Below are positions 27,375-36,189 of a DNA stretch of 64,000 bases, in pieces. Position numbers and translations under genes: made by a program. Position 1 is the first letter of the stretch; the number at the start of each line of letters is the position of its first letter. The notes beneath the pieces were generated by a model that was not told where the DNA came from, did no database searches, and worked only from the letters and a program-made list of their open reading frames with translations. The stretch lies in NCBI GenBank assembly GCA_965208025.1, contig OZ242302.1, positions 558,001-622,000 on the forward strand. Reading direction: 5' to 3'. The DNA comes from Bin80 sp965208025. GTDB lineage: Bacteria > Bacteroidota > Rhodothermia > Rhodothermales > Bin80.

Positions 27375-28259
27375 TTATGGCTTGTATCCATCCTTGTCAA
27401 AGTGGGGAGGCCTCTTCTCTAAATACGCTGTCTTTCCTTCCTGTCCCTCCTCGGTCATATAAAATAACATGGTGGCATGTCCAGCCAACTCTTGCAAACC
27501 TGCCTGTCCATCACAATCGGCATTGAACCCTGCCTTAAGCATTCGAATAGCAATATTTGAGTTCATGAGAATTTCTCTGCACCATTGTACGGTAGTCACC
27601 TCGAGATCATCTAATTTGACAACCGTGTTTACGAGCCCCATCTCCAGGGCTTCAGAGGCATTGTATGGCCTGCATAAGAACCAGATCTCCCGAGCTTTTT
27701 TCTGGCCAACATGACGGGCAAGAAAACTTGCACCATAGCCTCCATCAAATGAACCAACTTTGGGACCGGTCTGCATAAATTTGGCATTTTCAGCTGCAAT
27801 TGTGAGGTCACATATCACATGCAAAACATGCCCTCCGCCAACTGCCCATCCTGCAACCATGGCAATGACTGGCTTGGGACAGGTCCTGATTTGTCGTTGA
27901 AGGTCAAGGACATTCAAGCGCTGCGTACCAGATCCTTCCTCTTCATACCCATGATCACCTCGTATCCTCTGATCTCCACCAGAGCAAAAAGCATCAGGCC
28001 CTGCACCAGTCAAAATAATTACTCCGATGGATGCATCATCTCTGGCTTTTGTAAAGGCATCCTGCAGTTCGGATACAGTCAAAGGACGGAAAGCATTACG
28101 CACTTCAGGTCGATTCATTGTGATCTTCGCAATCCCCTCCGTATCCGTACCTGTAATCCCCGTCTCATACAGTATATCAGTATAGTCTCCAGCATTCTTC
28201 CATTCAATTGGACCGTGAACAGATGGGCGATAGGTAAAGTGGTGTTTTCTCTTGGACAT
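27375..28259 (-). CDS. menB: 1,4-dihydroxy-2-naphthoyl-CoA synthase MenB
   Basis: MenB is a crotonase-family enzyme that closes the naphthoate ring from o-succinylbenzoyl-CoA. It has ITMNRPEVRNAF, the oxyanion-hole segment FCSGGDQRIRG, AMVAGWAVGGGHVLH, TGPKVGSFDGGYGA with the catalytic Asp, and the family-specific C-terminal tail LEKRPPHFDKDGYKP. At 294 residues it is slightly longer than the E. coli enzyme (285). It is followed immediately by menA. About 400 bp upstream has no gene. Confidence 0.96.
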   Translation of the reverse strand: MSKRKHHFTYRPSVHGPIEWKNAGDYTDILYETGITGTDTEGIAKITMNRPEVRNAFRPLTVSELQDAFTKARDDASIGVIILTGAGPDAFCSGGDQRIRGDHGYEEEGSGTQRLNVLDLQRQIRTCPKPVIAMVAGWAVGGGHVLHVICDLTIAAENAKFMQTGPKVGSFDGGYGASFLARHVGQKKAREIWFLCRPYNASEALEMGLVNTVVKLDDLEVTTVQWCREILMNSNIAIRMLKAGFNADCDGQAGLQELAGHATMLFYMTEEGQEGKTAYLEKRPPHFDKDGYKP

Positions 28260-28653
28260 ATTATAATAATTTAACTTGGATCAGAAGTTGGTTGTAGACA
28301 TCAGGAGTTAAAGTAATCAAATCATCCCGACATTAAACGCAAGATGCTCTGGGGTATTCCAAATCAGACAAAAAACTGGATGGGAAGGCGAATCAGAGTG
28401 GAGGTTAGGCGAACCTATTGCATATGATTGAGATCATGCATCGTGGAATAAAAATTAGGGGTATACAGATCAATCAGTTTGGATGTAGACCCACCTTATC
28501 TTCCTATTGACCTGAGTTGACATTGTATCCTCTCCATCTAACAAGCGAGAAGGTGTATAACTTTCTCAGGGCACAACCGCGAAAATGGTTGGAGGCAAAG
28601 ATCTCCGCCGATAGTCCGTAGTTGTGCGGTACTTCGGTTTGCTCTGTTGGTAC
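28260..28653. other. gap upstream of menB
   Basis: No gene recognised. It separates menB from the secreted-protein genes on the same strand, so it probably holds the menB promoter, but no clear element is visible. Confidence 0.35.
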
Positions 28654-29469
28654 CTACCGCCTTTCACGCTGCTCATACGGGACATACTGACGTGTCTCTA
28701 GTGTACCGTTGAGTGCCTGTGTAACAGTTCCCTGCAAACGGGCTCTATCCCGAGAACTGTATTTCGCCATAACTATGTCGCTGTTCAGTAAAGCATTGGC
28801 CATGCGTAATAACTCAATTTCTCCAAGCGACGAAGCTAAACTTATGGCCCCACTCACAGTACCATAGGAATCAAATCCCGCAATATACTTAGCGGCAACC
28901 TGCCGCATTCGATCACGCTCCGACGAACTGAATGAACTTAATCCCAAGTAATCTACCATCATGCGAAGAGTCATCAATCGGCTTCCGACACTTAAAAGCA
29001 TTGTTCCATGCAGCGGAGTTTCTACAAAATTCAAAACAGGTTCAAAGGCTTTTCGCCCAAAATCAATTATTTCCATATGATGTCCCACCCATGGTAAAAA
29101 TAGTGGAATTGTGGAAGGATCCCTTAAGTATAGTACTTCTCTCACCAGAGACAACGCACTCTCTGCAAACCACTCACCCTTGTACATGGGCATTGAATCA
29201 TCTCCGCTAAGTACAATTCTACGAACTCGCTCGTTTTCATTTTGAAGTGCCATAACCAACGCAGATTTAACCTCTGGCGTGCGCTGATCCGATGGGAGTA
29301 ACTCATAGCCATAAATACCACTGAACGATACAGTATGGTCACTGCTGAGTAACTGCTCAATCACTTCATCTGGTGAAGGGATACGAGGCCTTTGTGCGCC
29401 TGATTCCCCTACTGTAAGAAAATTAAAGGAAAGCGTTGCCGCGAAGATAAGAGCAAATCTTGTTTTCAT
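28654..29469 (-). CDS. secreted HEAT-like hypothetical protein
   Basis: This 271-residue protein has a signal peptide (MKTRFALIFAATLSFNFLTVGESGAQ), cleaved probably after AQ. The mature part is mostly helical, with repeated short helix pairs (TPEVKSALVMALQNENERVRRIVL, then WFAESALSLVREVLYL) that resemble HEAT/armadillo repeats, so it may be a periplasmic scaffold. I do not recognise a named family. It lies 21 bp after the interrupted lipoprotein peptidase gene, in the same direction, between menD and menB. Confidence 0.7.
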   Translation of the reverse strand: MKTRFALIFAATLSFNFLTVGESGAQRPRIPSPDEVIEQLLSSDHTVSFSGIYGYELLPSDQRTPEVKSALVMALQNENERVRRIVLSGDDSMPMYKGEWFAESALSLVREVLYLRDPSTIPLFLPWVGHHMEIIDFGRKAFEPVLNFVETPLHGTMLLSVGSRLMTLRMMVDYLGLSSFSSSERDRMRQVAAKYIAGFDSYGTVSGAISLASSLGEIELLRMANALLNSDIVMAKYSSRDRARLQGTVTQALNGTLETRQYVPYEQRERR

Positions 29470-29490
29470 GATCTAAGGTAAGGAATATGA

Positions 29491-30699
29491 TCACATGTCA
29501 ATGTGAAGATGACAATCTGGATAAGTACCCCATGGAAGCGGATTAAAACCTAGATCGTTTGCAATCTGGTACAGTTTATCATAATATGTCCTATTACAGC
29601 TTGTGCGGATATCAACAGCCCTGCCACTCATATGATGGCTATTATCTACTCCACCAACTGCACGGTTTCCCTTGGGACATCGATAGCCGGAAGTCAATAC
29701 AATTGGTCTCCCATCCATATCGCGAAGTTTTTGAACCCCATTCATAACATTTGATTCCATAATACCATAGGGGCTATGCTTTCCGAATTCGGTTCCATTC
29801 CTCCAGTTTCCCATAAACTCGTTCCAGGAAAAATTCGTGGTTGAACCCCCGCTCATAAATTGAACGCAAACGGGCGTAAAGCCTACTTCATATTCTTCAT
29901 ATTCTGTAATGAGATCGCAGATTCTTTGGTCGTTACAGAGGCATTCTTGAACCTCATTATCATGGACATATGGATTTCCGTCCCCATCATCCCCACCCCC
30001 TTGGCCATCATCGGAATCATCTCCACCATCACCACCACTTCCTGCGTCACCATTACCGTCAGAATCTCCTCCGGTAGTGATGTCTATAAAAACTGTAGAA
30101 CAGGTAATCTCCAACCTTTCGATGAACGGCAAATACGAGTCTCCATAGAATACATCGTTCTCTACTCTACAGATATATGCGAAATCAATATCACTTACCC
30201 AACAAAAAGTAGTATTATCGTTCTTGCCTGATATTGGTTTTTGTTCCAATGTCATTGTTATCTGCCTTGGATCTTTGCCAGGGGCATACACTGTTGTTTT
30301 GATTGGTTCATACCCGATTGTATGCTCGGCAACTATCATCCGATTTTTTTCGGAATCCCCCTCTAACCACTGCACAACGTAGTCCTTAAAGAGAGAAGTG
30401 TCTAAGCCTATGCCAATGAATTCAACCAGCTGCCCCGAAATCCTTTGCCCCTTCCCATCCACATTAGCCACCAACGTTCGTACAACGGGTATACCGGTAT
30501 GGTTAGCACTGGTTGCGGTTCCCTCAAGAAGCGTAGCGGCGACATATCCACTGGTGGTATTATCCCAGATTTCAATCTGATCCCAATCTGGTGAATGCTG
30601 TTGCACCATCACAGCAAAGATCTCAGGAATGGCGCTGTCACTAGCTACCTTATATGAAACATTAGGTTGAGACGGAATAGATTTCTGATCTTCTTCCAA
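29491..30699 (-). CDS. M15-type peptidase lipoprotein, main part (interrupted gene)
   Basis: The 402-codon frame has an unassigned beta-rich N-terminal half, an acidic Gly/Asp linker (about 33 residues of GGDGGDD type near residues 210-245) and a C-terminal Peptidase_M15_3 domain: TSGYRCPKGNRAVGG, SHHMSGRAVDI (zinc His and Asp) and CHLHIDM (final His). Such domains cut D-Ala-containing peptidoglycan peptides. The only start in this frame is a TTG and there is no export signal. The missing lipoprotein signal sits 33 bp upstream in the same frame, behind a single TGA at 30733-30735. Thus this is most likely one gene of about 460 codons broken by a nonsense mutation. Other genes here use TGA as stop, so recoding is unlikely. 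Confidence 0.75.
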   Translation of the reverse strand: MEEDQKSIPSQPNVSYKVASDSAIPEIFAVMVQQHSPDWDQIEIWDNTTSGYVAATLLEGTATSANHTGIPVVRTLVANVDGKGQRISGQLVEFIGIGLDTSLFKDYVVQWLEGDSEKNRMIVAEHTIGYEPIKTTVYAPGKDPRQITMTLEQKPISGKNDNTTFCWVSDIDFAYICRVENDVFYGDSYLPFIERLEITCSTVFIDITTGGDSDGNGDAGSGGDGGDDSDDGQGGGDDGDGNPYVHDNEVQECLCNDQRICDLITEYEEYEVGFTPVCVQFMSGGSTTNFSWNEFMGNWRNGTEFGKHSPYGIMESNVMNGVQKLRDMDGRPIVLTSGYRCPKGNRAVGGVDNSHHMSGRAVDIRTSCNRTYYDKLYQIANDLGFNPLPWGTYPDCHLHIDM

Positions 30700-30732
30700 G
30701 GCAGCAGTATACCACTGGCGAACAGTTTGAAT

Positions 30733-30870
30733 TCAATTGGATTCTGCCTCAGGTGAACCTATATCTGGTACAAATGAACTGTCGCAGGATGCAAACAACA
30801 ATAATCCAAAAAGTAGTATCACCTTGAATATTCGGCGCGGAATGAATAGGGATAGGTTACTGAAAACCAT
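30733..30870 (-). pseudogene. lipoprotein signal peptide cut off from M15 peptidase gene
   Basis: From the ATG at 30870 it reads a basic N-terminus, a hydrophobic core and a lipobox (KVILLFGLLLFASC), then about 15 mature residues and TGA. The frame continues without other stops into the M15 peptidase (IQTVRQWYTAALEEDQ). It is the natural N-terminus of that gene. Alone it would make only a very short lipopeptide. Confidence 0.7.
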
Positions 30871-30945
30871 CTTCGGATTTGGGTTAACGTCCACTGCGAA
30901 ATATATGCCCAGATATTTTGCTTTCAAAATTTGGGGATTTTGCAA

Positions 30946-31248
30946 AGACTATGGCTATTATTAGACATTGGGGGGAAGCTTGAATTAAGCTAGACCTGTC
31001 CTGCACCCATAAATTTGTGAAAATGTCCATTGTCAAGTCATATTTATAGGTACAAGGCAGACCTCGGAGAACACCGGCGCAGTAAATAACGCAGAGATAG
31101 TGAACAGATCCCAAATTCGGAAAATCAATGAACTCAAGGTATCCCGTAGCGATGTTATTGTAAGTTAAAACGAAGTACTTGTCAAATTGTTCAACGACAA
31201 AAGAGGTGAATCGTCTACCTACAATAAATCGCTTGATGTTTATTGTAC
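30946..31248. other. gap between menD and the lipoprotein gene
   Basis: About 300 bp downstream of menD with no recognised gene or RNA. I see no strong terminator hairpin. Confidence 0.35.
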
Positions 31249-32982
31249 TTAGGCTTCCCCATAAGGCTCTAAGAAAATACTTACCCGTTCGCTTATTTCG
31301 CTGAATATAGCCTTACGCAACTGAACGTTCTTCTTAAGATTGACTTTAACCTCAATGATATGAGGTCCTGATAAATTAGCGGCAGACACCCACGCCTCTT
31401 CTAACTGTTGTAATGATTTAGCCTGAGAATACGGAATCTTAAACTGCTTCGCTGCCCAACGAAAATTCATATGATGGGGTGTCACGAGCGCTTGTTCAAA
31501 CTGCTCATTCCCAAGTGCAATGGGAAGCATACGAAAAATTCCACCACCATTGTTGTTGATCACCACAATCGTCACATTCCTCCCATTCAATAGAGCCAAA
31601 GAATTTAGATCATGCAAAAGTGCTAAGTCTCCCAATAGAACGGTCCCTCGTTCAGGATATGCCTGGGCAATCCCCGCAGCCGTGGCAATCGTCCCATCAA
31701 TTCCACTAGCCCCCCGATTTGAAAAGATCCGAGGGAAGCCGTTCAGTCCCATTGGAAAGAATGATTGTAAATCCCGAATCGGCATGCTACTTGCACTCAA
31801 CAGCCAATTTGAACTGTTAAGTAATCTGGACATCTCCCACATAATTGAGGGCTCTGAAAGTTTGTGTCCCAGCGCAATGGAAAGATATTTAGATATTCTG
31901 GAATCTATAGTCGTCCAGAATTGTAGCCATGGTGAATCCATGCGCCCCTTGATTACATTCCTTTCTAATCCAAAACAACAATCATCAATATTCATCTGGA
32001 TCCGGTCTGTCACCACATGAAATGGATCAATTCGATTGGAAGATGGAGAAATAAGCACATAAGTATCGCATGAAGAATTCGCAAGAAACTTTTGCAACTC
32101 TTTAGATACCAGCGGCCCTCCAAAATGGAGGATTACATCAGGAGAGTGGGTATGCACAATTGAATCATTGCGCATGATTAGATCGTGGAAATTGATGGTA
32201 AAATATGGAGCATGCACTGGTGCACAAATATCCGGGAATAATGGCCAACCCAAATGATGACACAAATCAAAGATCGCCCGCCCTTCTTCAAGAGTTTGTA
32301 ATCGACCAACTACTACCATCCCCCGTTCAGCAGCTTGAATTCTCCTCAATAGATGATCTTGTATGTTCATTCCTATCCCTACCCCCAGATCGTAGTGCGT
32401 CTGCGGAGGAGCATTCTCTGACCAGGGTATCTCTGGAATAGACTTCGCCTGGTCATCCATTTCCAGCAGCGGCGCGCGGAACATACAATTGAGATGAACT
32501 GGTCCAGATTGAGCCTTAAAGACGGCATAATCTACAGTAGAGCGTATGAATGCCTCATCGTCTTCGGATTCAGGGGCTGATAAATCGGCAAACCATCTGG
32601 GGTAATGACCAAAAAGGTGTACTTGGTCAATGGTCTGATTTGCACCTGTATCTCGCAGTTCTGCTGGTCGGTCCGCCGTAAGACATATCATTGGTACATC
32701 GTCCATCGACGACTCTACTACCGCAGGGAAACCATTCGCCGCCGCAGTACCTGATGTAGTGATCCAGACACATGGGGTACGGGTTGCCCGACCGTATCCA
32801 AGCGCAAAAAAGGCGCTTCCCCGCTCATCATAATGAACCGAAACATGAGCAGAGGGATGACTCAGCGCAGCTAATGCAAGGGGAGCACTCCGAAAACCTG
32901 GTGCAATCACAAACTGGTCAATCCCACAACGAATCAACTCTTCAATGAGGTACCGCGCTCGATTGGCATTCCTCTGAATCAT
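31249..32982 (-). CDS. menD: SEPHCHC synthase MenD
   Basis: MenD is a thiamine-diphosphate enzyme joining 2-oxoglutarate to isochorismate. The 577-residue protein has the ThDP-activating Glu in DERGSAFFALG near residue 52, TTSGTAAANGFPA, RPAELRDTGANQTIDQ, NRGASGIDGTIATA, and the cofactor-binding GDLALLHDLNSL followed by INNNGGGIFRMLP. The early APGFRSAPL has Phe where relatives commonly have Ser (APGSRS); this could affect substrate binding or be neutral. The start ATG overlaps the menF stop as ATGA, so menF and menD are translationally coupled. Confidence 0.96.
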   Translation of the reverse strand: MIQRNANRARYLIEELIRCGIDQFVIAPGFRSAPLALAALSHPSAHVSVHYDERGSAFFALGYGRATRTPCVWITTSGTAAANGFPAVVESSMDDVPMICLTADRPAELRDTGANQTIDQVHLFGHYPRWFADLSAPESEDDEAFIRSTVDYAVFKAQSGPVHLNCMFRAPLLEMDDQAKSIPEIPWSENAPPQTHYDLGVGIGMNIQDHLLRRIQAAERGMVVVGRLQTLEEGRAIFDLCHHLGWPLFPDICAPVHAPYFTINFHDLIMRNDSIVHTHSPDVILHFGGPLVSKELQKFLANSSCDTYVLISPSSNRIDPFHVVTDRIQMNIDDCCFGLERNVIKGRMDSPWLQFWTTIDSRISKYLSIALGHKLSEPSIMWEMSRLLNSSNWLLSASSMPIRDLQSFFPMGLNGFPRIFSNRGASGIDGTIATAAGIAQAYPERGTVLLGDLALLHDLNSLALLNGRNVTIVVINNNGGGIFRMLPIALGNEQFEQALVTPHHMNFRWAAKQFKIPYSQAKSLQQLEEAWVSAANLSGPHIIEVKVNLKKNVQLRKAIFSEISERVSIFLEPYGEA

Positions 32983-34376
32983 GAATAATCAAATCCTGAT
33001 TGAACAGGAGAAGTGTAGAGACCAAGCACCCTGGCTAAATCACCAATCTTATGCTCAACCTCGTTCCATTCATCGACAGGTGTGGATTCCCGAACAATCC
33101 CTGCACCAGAATACAGACGCAATGTGGATCCAGATACTAGACCGGAACGAATGGCAACGGCAAATTCAGCTTCATTGACACCCACCCAACCAACTGGCCC
33201 CGCATACCATCCTCGGTCAAAGGGCTCTTGTTCGCGAATCAAATCTAAGGCATTTTCTGAGGGATATCCCCCGACCGCGGGAGAGGGATGCAATGCTTCC
33301 AGCACTTCTAAACTTGTCACTCGCTCTCGCATGATTGCACGTAATCTGGAAACCAAGTGTCTCTCAGATGCCAGACGCATAATTGATGGAACCGTATCCA
33401 TCGTTACATATGCCGCCAAAGATGCAATTTCTTCCTGGAGACTGATCCGTACAAATTCATGCTCACGATGCTCTTTTGCACTTCTGAATAACTCATCAAT
33501 CATCCGAGCATCATCAACATCAGATGCACCCCGAGGACGAGTACCAGCCACCGCTTCACTCTCTATGGATCGACCCTCCCGTCGGAAGAGACGCTCAGGA
33601 GACGCACCTAAAAATGACTCATGATCGGATGGTTCAAAGAGGAAATGAAAACTATTGGGAGTAACCTGCTTCAAGAGTTTAATAATGGATACAGGCTCGA
33701 GTGAATTAGAAAAATCAACAGCAGCTTCCCTCGCCAGAACAACCTTATCCAAAGATGATGAGCTAAAACTATGTAAAGCTTTTCCAACAATGGTTTCCCA
33801 TTCCTGAAAATCAGGAAAGAAGCGATGCGATAAGGGCTGTGGAAAGATGCTTGGTTTGCTGGAAGAAGATCCAATGGAATTTAACTGATGGAGAATTGCT
33901 TCTTCTTGCGAGTAATCTCTGGGGAGTACAAGGTTGCAAAGAAGGATCGTATGGTTGGAGTTTTTACGAATTTCGAATCGGGGAAGAACAAATCTCCACG
34001 CCCCAAATGAATTCCAATGTTCAGATTTGTTGCGGAGAAGATCAAACCGGATCCCTCCATAATATCTCACTCCTACTTTGCAATCAGAGAGCATTGTCAT
34101 GAGATTTGACCGTAACTCACCAAGATCGGTGGCAGACGATGAATAACAACAATCCGCCTCTCCTAATGCTGCAACCTCAACGCCATAATCTCTCCCGGAC
34201 CAATAGATTCTACCCCCCTTAGGGCAGTTCATTAACCAGTCAATCAGAGACATTGACTCAAGTTCCACCGAAACCGTGATGATCCTACCTTGATGAGATG
34301 GATCAGAATGATCAAGTTGATCTTGTATTTGTCTCCGCAATTCACGGATTGAGTCTGCACTCACATGACTCTTCAT
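32979..34376 (-). CDS. menF: isochorismate synthase MenF
   Basis: MenF converts chorismate to isochorismate, the entry step to menaquinone. The C-terminal two thirds are a chorismate-binding domain with LDKVVLARE (catalytic Lys region), FLGASPERLF, EAVAGTRPRG, ALHPSPAVGGYP, FDRGWYAGPVGW and RLYSGAGIV with the Mg-binding region after it. The 465-residue length is normal. It starts the menF-menD pair, and 25 bp separate it from the upstream membrane-protein gene. The absence of a linked salicylate or siderophore gene supports a menaquinone role. Confidence 0.95.
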   Translation of the reverse strand: MKSHVSADSIRELRRQIQDQLDHSDPSHQGRIITVSVELESMSLIDWLMNCPKGGRIYWSGRDYGVEVAALGEADCCYSSSATDLGELRSNLMTMLSDCKVGVRYYGGIRFDLLRNKSEHWNSFGAWRFVLPRFEIRKNSNHTILLCNLVLPRDYSQEEAILHQLNSIGSSSSKPSIFPQPLSHRFFPDFQEWETIVGKALHSFSSSSLDKVVLAREAAVDFSNSLEPVSIIKLLKQVTPNSFHFLFEPSDHESFLGASPERLFRREGRSIESEAVAGTRPRGASDVDDARMIDELFRSAKEHREHEFVRISLQEEIASLAAYVTMDTVPSIMRLASERHLVSRLRAIMRERVTSLEVLEALHPSPAVGGYPSENALDLIREQEPFDRGWYAGPVGWVGVNEAEFAVAIRSGLVSGSTLRLYSGAGIVRESTPVDEWNEVEHKIGDLARVLGLYTSPVQSGFDYS

Positions 34377-34401
34377 CTAATTGGTTCTTTTCTCAGGAGT
34401 T

Positions 34402-35055
34402 TTATTTCTTTTGGATTGTCTGGATAATACTTTCCTCAATGCTTTTGAAATCATCAAGAAGAACTCCGTTATGAAGAGCACTGCGAATGATAAAGGCTCT
34501 TAGGGTATGATCCGGAGCAGGTAATTGATAGAGCATGTTCCAACAGCGGTGCACCAACGGCCTCATTAAAAAAGATAGAACGCCCCAGCGTAGACACAAA
34601 AATCCGACCAATCCAATAATCACACCAGTGTAATTACCCGATATTGCTAAGAATGACATGGTAGCCGCATAAAGAACAGCCTGCAAGAATACAGAATCTA
34701 AAATTCTAAGAAGTGGAGAAAGGCGAAGACTTACCACAGCAGGAGCGACGATTTGCCACAATAAATAGAATCCAAGTACGACAACCGACAGTAGCCACGG
34801 AGGATAAAATACTATTCCGAGCGCCAGAAGCCAGAGAGACAAGGTCTGGGGAGAACGAACCCATGTATCAGATCTAGCCAAGTGTACTTCAACGGGTATG
34901 CGCTCCAGGAGCTCTCCTGCATATTCAAAAAGTAGATCAACAGTCGTTTGATACCAAATTCCAGACTCTGTGATAATCCCCTGTGGGGTATTCAGAAATT
35001 CAATCTTACTTTTTGGCCAAAGTGGCCATGCCATCGCACTTGGATAAAAACCCAT
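34402..35055 (-). CDS. membrane protein of unknown function
   Basis: The 217-residue protein starts with a soluble stretch of about 60 residues and has four hydrophobic segments (for example LWLLALGIVFYPPWLLSVVVLGFYLLW and YTGVIIGLVGFLCLRWGVLSF). The C-terminus is charged and probably cytoplasmic. I recognise no family. It lies between the YbbR-domain gene and menF, all on one strand with short gaps, so it may be co-transcribed with either. Confidence 0.65.
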   Translation of the reverse strand: MGFYPSAMAWPLWPKSKIEFLNTPQGIITESGIWYQTTVDLLFEYAGELLERIPVEVHLARSDTWVRSPQTLSLWLLALGIVFYPPWLLSVVVLGFYLLWQIVAPAVVSLRLSPLLRILDSVFLQAVLYAATMSFLAISGNYTGVIIGLVGFLCLRWGVLSFLMRPLVHRCWNMLYQLPAPDHTLRAFIIRSALHNGVLLDDFKSIEESIIQTIQKK

Positions 35056-35097
35056 GCTTCAACCAATCCCCTACCCCATTGTTGCTAACCAGATAAA

Positions 35098-36138
35098 CTA
35101 CTGTGAACCAATATTGATAAAATATCTCAACTGATTCGGAGATACTGTGTATTCCCTTATCATTAAATCAGGCGGAAATTCAATCCTTGGTACTATGAGC
35201 CCCGTCGTATCATCATAAATTTGAGCGTATGATACGATTGCGCGAATCTGGGATGATTGGGATGCGAGAGGAAATTTTGACAAGGGAACCTGATACGTAA
35301 TCGTCACAGATTCAGGATCAAGCTGCACTGCACTACTTGGATTAGGTATCCCTTCAATCTCAACTCTTACTCGCTCGTTCTGCCCTTCAGTGTATTGAGA
35401 TATTATTTGTGTAACGACGGTCTCAGAAGTACTTAAACGAACCAAGCCAGCCAATGAATCATCCAAGGCAACTTGATGCGTGATGGTGCCATTCGTATAA
35501 CCTGTGGTGTCTTGCTCTGTGGGCCATGATACTAAGTGACTTATAACTGATACAGGCCCCGATGCTCTAACAGAATCAGGAGTTAATTTGGGTTCACCTA
35601 TGAGAAAATAAGGGGGCTGTGTAGAGAACATAACACGAGATTCGATAGGAATGAGGCGTTCACTTTTGGCTTCTTTTCGCAAATCAATCGTTTGGGGTAC
35701 AATACTTTCTATATTCACTTCGGCTGGAATTTTAAGCAGGGATTGTGTCTCAAGCACCCCTTGATCTGACGAAAATAGGATGGGGGTACTCTCAGAGCGA
35801 GCGCGGCGACGTTCTTCAATTAAATTGATACCTGATCCTTCAAGTGTCGCAAGAATCGTTCTTGGTAGTGGCTGTGCAAGAGCCGAGTCTTCCTCAAGGC
35901 CTGAAACGCATACAGAATTGATTTCTTGGGATTCAGTCGCACAGGTGATGTATTCTACTGATAGAGAATAATCTTCCAGCAGACTCAGCACCAGCCACAC
36001 AAGGATAGATGCTACCAAGCTGAACATCATGACCCACCGCCGGCCACCAATCGGCTTTGTGGGCTCAGTCAGTGTTGATTCCCGCCCGAGAACTACCCAC
36101 CGAATCCCGTTCCATAACTGTTCAAGCCTATTCAGCAT
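35098..36138 (-). CDS. YbbR-domain (CdaR-like) membrane-anchored protein
   Basis: A single transmembrane helix near residues 35-55 (VMMFSLVASILVWLVLSLL) anchors an extracytoplasmic part of about 290 residues. That part has the repeating beta pattern of YbbR domains, with the recognisable PDSVRASGPVSVI motif and DPESVTITYQVPL. In Firmicutes such proteins (CdaR) regulate diadenylate cyclase; in Bacteroidota-type genomes the role is not established and no cyclase gene is adjacent here. Confidence is good for the fold and low for function. Confidence 0.75.
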   Translation of the reverse strand: MLNRLEQLWNGIRWVVLGRESTLTEPTKPIGGRRWVMMFSLVASILVWLVLSLLEDYSLSVEYITCATESQEINSVCVSGLEEDSALAQPLPRTILATLEGSGINLIEERRRARSESTPILFSSDQGVLETQSLLKIPAEVNIESIVPQTIDLRKEAKSERLIPIESRVMFSTQPPYFLIGEPKLTPDSVRASGPVSVISHLVSWPTEQDTTGYTNGTITHQVALDDSLAGLVRLSTSETVVTQIISQYTEGQNERVRVEIEGIPNPSSAVQLDPESVTITYQVPLSKFPLASQSSQIRAIVSYAQIYDDTTGLIVPRIEFPPDLMIREYTVSPNQLRYFINIGSQ

Positions 36139-36189
36139 ATTCCAAAATAATCTTGCATGAATCCAACTTGGATGACAATTGGATACACA

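Noticed and set aside
29970..30065. GGDGGDD-rich stretch as a possible calcium-binding RTX repeat
   Set aside because: It lacks the GGxGxDxUx nonapeptide pattern; it looks like a flexible acidic linker in front of the M15 domain.
30733..30735. TGA recoded as Trp or selenocysteine
   Set aside because: TGA is used as a normal stop by menF, istA and other genes here, and no hairpin or selenium genes are evident.
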